Below, one piece after another: positions 7,641 through 13,030 of a stretch of 13,030 nucleotides of DNA. Source of the DNA: Nitrospinae bacterium AH_259_B05_G02_I21 (GTDB taxonomy: Bacteria > JADFOP01); contig JALLOF010000042.1 in the NCBI GenBank assembly GCA_027717595.1, positions 1 to 13,030 of the forward strand, in the 5' to 3' direction. Under the pieces are notes generated by a model. The model had not been told where the DNA came from. It saw only the letters and a program-made list of their open reading frames with translations, and made no database searches. A program made the translations under genes and the position numbers. Position 1 is the stretch's first letter; the number at the start of each line of letters is the position of its first letter.

Positions 7641-8916
7641 ATGGATGAAGCCCAGCGCGCCGAGCACAAGGCGGCCCAGCTTAAGCGGCTCTTCGAGGTG
7701 GGACTCCTCATCACCTCCTCGCTCGACCTCGATGAGGTCCTAACCCGGGCGATGGACCTCTCCCGACACGTCATGGAGGCCGACGCCTGCAGCCTAATGC
7801 TCCTGGATGAGGACGCGGGCCAACTGGTCTTCCGGGTCGCCTTGAGCGATGTCGGCGACCAAATTAAAGAGCGGCGCCTGCCTGTGGGCCAGGGGGTGGC
7901 CGGTTGGGTGGCGGACACCGGCGAGCCGGCCCTCATTACCGATGCTTACGCCGACGAGCGCTTCGATAGGAGCTACGACGAGGCCACCGGCTACCGGACG
8001 CGCTCGATCCTTTGCGTGCCGCTCACGGTCCACGACCGCCTGATAGGGGTCAGCCAACTCATCAACAAGCTCGACGGCGAGCCCTTCACCGATGAAGACT
8101 TGGAGCTCTTCCGGCTGCTCAACGCGCAGGTGGCGATCGCAGTCGAGAATGCCCGCCTCCACGCCGACCGGCTCAAGCAGGAGCGCCTGGAGCGGGACCT
8201 CGCCTTCGCCCAGGCCATCCAGCGCAGCTTCCTGCCCCAGGACCTCCCTCGGGACGAGCAGGTCGAATTCGCCGCCTCGTGCACCTCGGCCCAGGAGGTC
8301 GGCGGGGACTTCTACGATGTGATCGCCTTCCCAGACGGCCGGTACGCCGTCGTCATCGGCGACGTATCGGGCAAAGGGGTCTCGGCGGCCCTCTACATGG
8401 CCCGGCTCGTGAGCGAGATTCGCCACTTGGTCCTTCGCCTCGAAGAGCCGGGGGGCGTGCTCGGGATGCTGAACAACCAGCTGGCCGCCAGGGCGCAGCG
8501 GGGGATGTTCGTTACCCTGGTGTGTGCGTTCCTTGAGCCGGCCACGGGCCGGATGGCGGTGGCCAACGCGGGCCACCTGCCGCCGCTGGTCTGCCCCTCA
8601 TGGGGGGGGGGCACCTCTGGCCCTCGACGCTGATGTGGGCCCGCCTCTCGGCGTCGTTGCGGGCATCCCGTATGCGGCCTCGCTCTACACGCTCAGGGCG
8701 GGTCACGTGGTGGCGCTCTACACCGACGGCGTGGTGGAGGCCCAGGCCGCCAGCGGGGACTTCTTCGGCATGGAGCGGCTCGAAGCGCTCTTGGCGGAGG
8801 AGGTCGGGTCCCCCTCGGACGTATGCAAACGGGTCCTCGAGGCGGTCGAGACCTTCGTCGGCGGCCACGCCCAGCACGACGACCTCACCCTCGTCACCTT
8901 CGGGACCAAGCAGTAA
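7641..8916 (+). CDS. GAF-PP2C/SpoIIE-type serine phosphatase, interrupted by a one-base frameshift at a G10 run
   Basis: Residues about 15-170 are a GAF domain (SLDLDEVLTRAMD, ACSLMLLDED, GQGVAGWVADTGEP, RSILCVPL, NKLDGEPFTDED) that should bind a small ligand in the cytoplasm. A short helix leads to the PP2C/SpoIIE domain with intact catalytic motifs GGDFYDV (221-227) and GDVSGKGVSAAL (240-251), like RsbU/RsbP phosphatases of partner-switching stress systems. At 8602-8611 ten Gs shift the frame: the first frame ends at 8633 after 330 residues (tail SGPRR). The rest of the domain continues in the +1 frame (GGAPLALDADVGPPLGV, LYTDGVVE, HDDLTLVTF) to TAA 8914-8916. Nine Gs would give one protein of about 424 residues. 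It starts 16 bases after the sensor phosphatase gene; a G8-A-G purine stretch supplies the ribosome site. The break is a sequencing error, a switch, or a real mutation. Confidence 0.88.
8602..8611 (+). repeat. G10 homopolymer at the frameshift in the GAF-PP2C gene
   Basis: Ten consecutive Gs lie exactly where the reading frame changes. A 9-G version restores the full phosphatase; a 10-G version removes the C-terminal third of the catalytic domain. It is the longest single-base run I saw in the window. Confidence 0.9.
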
Positions 8917-8922
8917 TCCTCA

Positions 8923-8940
8923 GGCGACGGGCCCGTCGCC
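8923..8940. terminator. palindrome between convergent genes, possible two-way terminator
   Basis: GGCGACGGGCCCGTCGCC is a perfect 18-base palindrome in the 40-base gap between the phosphatase stop (8916) and the Nudix stop (8957). As RNA it would fold into a GC stem of 6-7 pairs with a small loop on either strand. Neither side has a T-run, so termination by this hairpin alone is uncertain. Confidence 0.4.
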
Positions 8941-8956
8941 GCCTCCGCCTCAAGAC

Positions 8957-9340
8957 CTAGGACGTCAAGTCCTCGATGAGGCGGGCGTCGGCGGGTGGGA
9001 ACTGGTATGCCGAAAGCTCCTCGGGGGCCACCCATCGGACGGCCTGGCAGCCGAGCGGGGCTGGCTCGCCGTCGATGAGGGTGCATTCGAAGAAGTGGAG
9101 GGTGAGGTGTCGGTCGGGGTAGGAGTGCTCCACGACCCGGACCAAGGCTCCCACCCGGACGGTCACCCCCAGCTCTTCGGCGCACTCGCGCGCCAGACAG
9201 GCCTCCAGCGTCTCGCCCGCCTCCCGCTTGCCGCCGGGGAACTCCCAGAGGCCCGCAAGGTGGGCTCCGGGCGGGCGCTGGGCGATGAGCAAAGCGCCGT
9301 CGCGACGGATCAGCGCAGCCGTGACCTCGATCGTATCCAC
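8957..9340 (-). CDS. Nudix (MutT-family) nucleotide pyrophosphohydrolase
   Basis: The complete Nudix signature G-x5-E-x7-R-E-x-x-E-E-x-G is present in GGKREAGET...RECAEELGV, after WEFPGGK, which is typical of MutT and related (d)NTP pyrophosphatases that hydrolyse oxidised or unwanted nucleotides to monophosphates in the cytoplasm. The fold is complete: VTAALIRRDGALLIAQRP at the start and VRWVAPEELSAYQFPPADARLI at the end, the latter as in MutT and CTP/5-methyl-dCTP hydrolases. I choose GTG 9340 (127 residues) over ATG 9349 (130) because the promoter's -10 element overlaps that ATG; transcription should start at about the GTG, making the mRNA leaderless. MDTIEV also matches usual MutT starts. 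It converges on the phosphatase operon. 8-oxo-dGTPase activity is plausible but not provable here. Confidence 0.9.
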   Translation of the reverse strand: MDTIEVTAALIRRDGALLIAQRPPGAHLAGLWEFPGGKREAGETLEACLARECAEELGVTVRVGALVRVVEHSYPDRHLTLHFFECTLIDGEPAPLGCQAVRWVAPEELSAYQFPPADARLIEDLTS

Positions 9341-9347
9341 GCCGGGC

Positions 9348-9377
9348 ATTCTAGGGCCGGGCCTATGGCCTTGTCAA
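9348..9377 (-). promoter_or_regulatory. near-consensus promoter for a leaderless Nudix transcript
   Basis: On the minus strand a perfect TTGACA (9377-9372) is followed after 18 bases by TAGAAT (9353-9348, 5/6). The last two bases of the -10 are the AT of the ATG at 9349. Seven bases further is GTG at 9340-9338, at the expected transcription start. Confidence 0.6.
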
Positions 9378-9460
9378 TGAACCCTTTATGGGCGAGGCTG
9401 GATTCGGGCGGTGCGTTGAGCTAAGATGGCCGGACCCCCATCCCGCCACCGAGAAGGCTT

Positions 9461-11767
9461 ATGGCCCGCGAAAAGCTCACCACCCTGGAGATCATCAGCG
9501 AGATCATCGCCCGGTCCCACACGCTGCGGGAGCTGTTGGACCAGATCGTCCATCTCGTGGCGGACCGGATGGGCACCGAGGTCTGCTCGGTCTACCTCCT
9601 GGAGGTCGATCTGCTTCGGCTCAAAGCCACCGTCGGCCTCGAGGCCGAAGCGGTCGAGTCGGTGACCATGACCGTGGAGGAGGGCCTGACCGGCCTCGTC
9701 GTCGAAGAGGGCGAGGCGATCGCCGTCGGGGACGCACCCAGCCACCCGCGCTACAAGTACTTTCCCGAGACCCGCGAGGAGCGCTACCGCTCCTTCCTTG
9801 GGGTGCCGCTCCAGCATCGGGGCGATACCCTCGGGGTGCTCACCGTTCAGCGCATCGAGGCTGGGCCCTTCGGCCAAGATGAGATCAAGATGCTCAAGGC
9901 AATCGCCGGCCAGCTCTCGGGCGTCATCGTCCATGCTCAGCTACTCGACCAGATTCACCTCGAGCAGGCCGAAAAACCTCCGCCGCCGGCCGTGCCCTTG
10001 GACGTGATGGTGCACCGGGGGATTCCCGCCGCCGTCGGGATCGGGGCCGGCAAGGTCCACTTCCTCGGCGTGGCGGGCCGATTCGGCCCAGTCCGCGAGC
10101 GGCGGGCGGCGGACCCCAACCTGGAGCGGGCGGACCTGCAGGAGGCCGTTGAAGCCTCATTCCTCGATCTGACGCATATCGAGAAGATGGTGACCCAGCG
10201 CCTCTCGGAAGCCGAGGGGGCCATCTTCCACACCCACCTCCTTATCTTGCAGGACCAATGGTTTCGGCAACGGATCGAAGATGAAATCGACCAGGGGTGG
10301 GATGCGCCGACGGCTGTGCGGCGAGCGGTTCAGATCTATGTCGAGAACTTTCGCGACATCAACGATCCCTACCTGCGCGAGCGGGCCGTGGATGTGGAGG
10401 ATGTCGGCCGACGGCTCGTGGCCCATCTCGTCGGAGAGGAGACCGAACCGGTCCCCGAGGATCTTCCCGAGGCGGTGATCGTCGCCGACGCCATGACGCC
10501 GTCGGACTTCATCGGTCTCGATAAGGCCCTGGTCAAGGGAATTATCCTTGGGGCGGGCCATACGACCTCCCACACCGTCATCCTGGCGAAGTCCTTTGGG
10601 ATTCCGGTGGTGACGGGGGTGGGGCCGATGAAGGATCTCTTCGTCGAGGGAGAGGAGGTCATTGTGGACGGCTCCCACGGGATCGTCTATTGCCGCCCGA
10701 CCGAGGAGATTCGCCAGGAGTTGGAGCGCCGAAAGGCCTGGCTCCAGGACCGCTCGGACCAGCTCGCCTCCTTGCGGGACCTGCCGGCCGAGACCCTCGA
10801 CGGCCACGCGGTGTGCCTGGGGGCGAACGTCGGGCTGATGCACGGCGTGGAAGAGGCGCTACGCCAGGGGGCCGAAATCATCGGCCTCTACCGGACCGAA
10901 TACTCCTTTGCGATTCGCCCGGACTTTCCCACAGAAGAGGAACAGCTGGAGGTCTATCGCCACACCTGCAGCCGCTTCGGACGCCAGGTGACCATCCGGA
11001 CACTCGATGTTGGTGGTGATAAGGCCTTGCCGTACTTTCCCATCGAGGAGGTCAACCCATTCCTCGGCTGGCGCTCCATCCGCGTCTCGCTCGATCGGCC
11101 CGACCTCTTCGATCCCCAGCTTCGTGCCATCCTCCGGGCGGCGGCCGACTATCCGGTCCGCATCCTCTTTCCCATGATTTCCACCCCGGGCGAGCTGGAC
11201 CAGGCACTGGCCCACCTCGACGGGGCCAGGGAGCACCTAAAGCGAGAAGGCCTCCCCTACGACCCGGAGGTGCCCGTCGGGGTGATGCTCGAGGTCCCTG
11301 GGGCGGTGGCGGTGATCGAGGCGCTGTTCGATCGGGTCGACTTTATCTCAATCGGCACCAATGACCTGATCCAGTATCTGTTGGCGGTGGACCGGGGCAA
11401 CCGGAAGGTCGCGAACCTCTACGATCCCCTCCACCCGGCGGTCGTCGGGACGTTGCAGCGCATCGTGCAGGCGGGCGAGGCCGCGGGCAAGGAGGTCTCG
11501 CTGTGTGGGGAGATAGCGGGTGAGCCGCTCTACGTGCCGCTCCTGTTGGGGCTCGGATGCCGCATCCTCAGCATGCTCCCCTCGGCGGTCCTGGCGGTCA
11601 AGGAAGTGGTCAGGGCCGTGAGGCTCGCGGACTGCCAGGCGCTGGCTCAGGCGTGTCTCGCCTCTCCCGACAGCGCATCGAGTCTACAGATGCTCGAGGC
11701 TTTTCTCACCGAGGCCGTACCGGACGTGCTGGAAGGCCGCACCCCTTCGGACGTCCTCTCATCCTGA
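9461..11767 (+). CDS. ptsP: phosphoenolpyruvate-protein phosphotransferase, Enzyme I-Ntr (GAF-EI fusion)
   Basis: First enzyme of the nitrogen phosphotransferase system: it takes phosphate from phosphoenolpyruvate and passes it to the HPr-like protein NPr (ptsO). The 768 residues hold an N-terminal GAF domain (about 5-160; VCSVYLLEVD, EGLTGLVVEEGEAI, SFLGVPLQ), the sensor that in known EI-Ntr binds glutamine or 2-oxoglutarate; an EI N-terminal and NPr-binding part (about 185-330); the swivelling domain with GAGHTTSHTVILAKS, whose H371 is phosphorylated; and the PEP-binding barrel: GLYRTEYSF (475-483), RTLDVGGDK (513-521), NPFLGWRSIR (532-541), ISIGTNDLIQY (629-639) and LCGEIAG with catalytic C682. 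All key residues are present. AGAAGG lies three bases before the ATG; a weak -10-like TAAGAT is at 9422-9427. No ptsO, ptsN or rpoN is in the window. Confidence 0.95.
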   Translation: MAREKLTTLEIISEIIARSHTLRELLDQIVHLVADRMGTEVCSVYLLEVDLLRLKATVGLEAEAVESVTMTVEEGLTGLVVEEGEAIAVGDAPSHPRYKYFPETREERYRSFLGVPLQHRGDTLGVLTVQRIEAGPFGQDEIKMLKAIAGQLSGVIVHAQLLDQIHLEQAEKPPPPAVPLDVMVHRGIPAAVGIGAGKVHFLGVAGRFGPVRERRAADPNLERADLQEAVEASFLDLTHIEKMVTQRLSEAEGAIFHTHLLILQDQWFRQRIEDEIDQGWDAPTAVRRAVQIYVENFRDINDPYLRERAVDVEDVGRRLVAHLVGEETEPVPEDLPEAVIVADAMTPSDFIGLDKALVKGIILGAGHTTSHTVILAKSFGIPVVTGVGPMKDLFVEGEEVIVDGSHGIVYCRPTEEIRQELERRKAWLQDRSDQLASLRDLPAETLDGHAVCLGANVGLMHGVEEALRQGAEIIGLYRTEYSFAIRPDFPTEEEQLEVYRHTCSRFGRQVTIRTLDVGGDKALPYFPIEEVNPFLGWRSIRVSLDRPDLFDPQLRAILRAAADYPVRILFPMISTPGELDQALAHLDGAREHLKREGLPYDPEVPVGVMLEVPGAVAVIEALFDRVDFISIGTNDLIQYLLAVDRGNRKVANLYDPLHPAVVGTLQRIVQAGEAAGKEVSLCGEIAGEPLYVPLLLGLGCRILSMLPSAVLAVKEVVRAVRLADCQALAQACLASPDSASSLQMLEAFLTEAVPDVLEGRTPSDVLSS

Positions 11768-11822
11768 GATGCCTCGCCGCTCGTCAATGCGGGCCCGCCC
11801 GCTCGAGCGCTCTGTTGCGCCC

Positions 11823-11851
11823 TTGATTTTTCTCGCCCCCTGTATTATCAA
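11823..11851 (+). promoter_or_regulatory. possible promoter for the HisG-like gene
   Basis: TTGATT (11823-11828, 4/6) and TATCAA (11846-11851, 4/6) are 17 bases apart, in the only AT-rich stretch of the 126-base gap after ptsP. An overlapping TATTAT at 11843 has a better sequence but a 14-base spacing. Start expected near 11858. Confidence 0.35.
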
Positions 11852-11893
11852 GACAACCGATGTGGACCGTACATCTGGGTTCGAGAGGGTGAG

Positions 11894-12892
11894 ATGAGAC
11901 GAATCAAGCTCGGGCTTCCCAAAGGAAGCCTCAACACGCCGGGGCGGGGCAACACCGAGAGCCTCTTTCTCGATGCCGGCTACGAGATCAAGGGCTATAC
12001 CCCTACCCGGGAGTCGGACCGGGGCCTGCGCATAGCCAACGACCCGGAGATAGATCTCTATCTGACCCGGCCCCAAAGTGCGCCGAGCGAACTGTCCAGG
12101 GGCCTGCTGGACATCGCCGTCATCGGGGCGGACTGGGTTCGCGAGGAGACCCTCGATCGCGCCTCCGACATCACCTTCCTGGCCGACCTGGAGTACGGGG
12201 GGGCCCGCCTGGTGGCGGCCGCCCCCAGGGAGCACCCGGCCGACGACCTGACCGCGTTTTTCCAGGCCGAGGCCGAGCGGGCGAGCCCCATCATCTGTTA
12301 CACCGAGTACCTCAACCTCACCCGGTCGCACTTCCTCAAGAACCCCGGCTACCAGGAGCGCTTCGGCCAGAAGGCCCCGCTCGTCCTAGTGCGTGGCATC
12401 ACCGAGGGGGAGAACGAGCAGGTGCAGGTGATTAACTCCGACGGTGTGACGGAGGGCTACATCGCCAAGGGGGCCGCTCTCGTGGTCGATAACACGCAGA
12501 CCGGCTCAACGTTGCGGGCCTACGGCTTGAAAGAGATCGACCAGCTTATGACTTCCACCGCGGGGCTCTACGGTGGGGCCACCCTCGAGCGCGACGCCTG
12601 GAAGGCCGAGAAAGCCCGCGACATCTCCGATCATCTGCTTGGAGTGGTCACGGCCCGGAAGTATAACGACGTCAAGTTCAACGTGCCCAAGGCCCGCTTC
12701 GAGGAACTCATGGCATACCTTGAGTCCCACCACCTCTACTCGCAGCACCCCACCATAACCGAGGCGGGAGACTGGTACGCTGTCAACATCGTCGTGCCGA
12801 AAGAGACCTGGCCGAAAATCAGCCGGGAGCTCAAGCGCGACTTTGAGGCCAGCGCCATCGTCCGAAGCGACCTCAAGCAGCTCATCCCGTAA
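11894..12892 (+). CDS. hisG: ATP phosphoribosyltransferase (HisG), divergent long form
   Basis: HisG joins ATP and PRPP, the first committed step of histidine synthesis. The 332-residue product starts like the family (IKLGLPKGSL, about 4-13), has the domain I pattern LDIAVIGADWV (72-82), and the PRPP-binding loop ALVVDNTQTGSTLRAYGL (195-212, family pattern D-x3-TG-[ST]-TLR). The C-terminal 85 residues (from about 247; VKFNVPKARFEELMAYL...PTITEAGDWYAVNIVVPKE) match the ACT-like regulatory domain of long HisG, through which histidine inhibits. It is some 30-40 residues longer than usual long HisG. ITEGENEQVQVINSDGVTEGYIAK (169-192) is unlike the common GVADAIVD context, so a relative with another substrate is possible. 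No other his gene is nearby. GAGGG lies four bases before the ATG. Confidence 0.8.
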   Translation: MRRIKLGLPKGSLNTPGRGNTESLFLDAGYEIKGYTPTRESDRGLRIANDPEIDLYLTRPQSAPSELSRGLLDIAVIGADWVREETLDRASDITFLADLEYGGARLVAAAPREHPADDLTAFFQAEAERASPIICYTEYLNLTRSHFLKNPGYQERFGQKAPLVLVRGITEGENEQVQVINSDGVTEGYIAKGAALVVDNTQTGSTLRAYGLKEIDQLMTSTAGLYGGATLERDAWKAEKARDISDHLLGVVTARKYNDVKFNVPKARFEELMAYLESHHLYSQHPTITEAGDWYAVNIVVPKETWPKISRELKRDFEASAIVRSDLKQLIP

Positions 12893-12944
12893 GAGGACGG
12901 CCAAGGACACCATTGCGAACATCGACGAAGAGAAGCTCGAGCGC

Positions 12945-13028
12945 ATGGCTCGGCTGCTGTACTTGGCGGCCCTGGAGCTGCTGACGGCCCAAGAGATTGC
13001 CGCCCACGCTCCCGCCGGGGCGCCGTAG
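12945..13028 (+). CDS. possible very short ORF at the right edge, unknown
   Basis: From ATG 12945 the frame codes for 27 residues (MARLLYLAALELL...HAPAGAP) to TAG 13026-13028. The frame is open further upstream and reads helical and charged (NIDEEKLERMARLLYLAALELLTAQEI without a break), which looks more like protein than a shadow frame; but no ATG or GTG opens it between the HisG stop and 12945, and a TTG at 12843 would overlap HisG by 50 bases. An ATT at 12912 has AAGG five bases before it. A purine-rich AAGAGAAG nine bases ahead of 12945 is a modest ribosome site. I do not recognise it. Confidence 0.3.
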   Translation: MARLLYLAALELLTAQEIAAHAPAGAP

Positions 13029-13030
13029 CC

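Noticed and set aside
8602-8633. Programmed ribosomal frameshift in the GAF phosphatase as the main explanation.
   Set aside because: The correction needed is +1, for which a pure G-run with no slow codon, stop codon or visible stimulating structure is a poor site. A run-length error, phase variation or polymerase slippage is simpler.
9347-9349. ATG at 9349 as the Nudix start.
   Set aside because: The near-consensus -10 box overlaps it, so the mapped promoter could not produce RNA containing it, and no ribosome site precedes it.
11811-11835. GCGC-loop-GCGC followed by TTGATTTTT as a ptsP terminator.
   Set aside because: The stem is only four pairs and the T-run begins several bases later; it is too weak to call.

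Overview
The window comes from a GC-rich, evidently Gram-negative bacterium. It encodes a Sec-exported c-type cytochrome and a periplasmic sensor domain with a covalent-haem motif, plus exported TPR and small proteins. There is no rRNA or other phylogenetic marker. A deltaproteobacterial, NC10, Nitrospirota or Tectomicrobia-like lineage is my guess from gene content only. I see no tRNA, rRNA, CRISPR array, insertion sequence or phage gene.

Left block, minus strand (1-2740). A promoter near 2708-2736 drives a small exported protein through a long, structured 5' UTR, probably followed by a periplasmic TPR protein. A second promoter (1261-1290) drives a monohaem cytochrome c and then a Cof-type HAD phosphatase, which is cut by the left edge.

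Middle block, plus strand (2830-8916). A type I-beta DAHP synthase (first step of the shikimate pathway) is followed by a clear sigma70-type promoter (3969-3997). That promoter starts a tight group: a DinG/XPD-type iron-sulfur helicase, overlapping by GTGA with a membrane-bound PP2C/SpoIIE phosphatase whose periplasmic sensor carries CRTCH, then 16 bases later a cytosolic GAF-PP2C/SpoIIE phosphatase. The last gene is broken in this sequence by one extra G in a G10 run; with nine Gs it reads through as one normal protein of about 424 residues. The two phosphatases resemble RsbU/RsbP-type inputs to partner-switching stress control, but no anti-sigma factor, STAS antagonist or sigma factor is in the window.

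Right block. A Nudix hydrolase on the minus strand converges on the phosphatases and appears to be expressed from a leaderless mRNA. On the plus strand follow ptsP (GAF-Enzyme I-Ntr of the nitrogen phosphotransferase system), a divergent long-form HisG with no other histidine genes nearby, and a possible very short ORF at the right edge.

Most of the window is ordinary housekeeping. The distinctive part is the cluster of small-molecule or redox-sensing regulators: a haem-c-type sensor phosphatase, a GAF phosphatase with a possible on/off homopolymer switch, and a GAF-controlled phosphotransferase.
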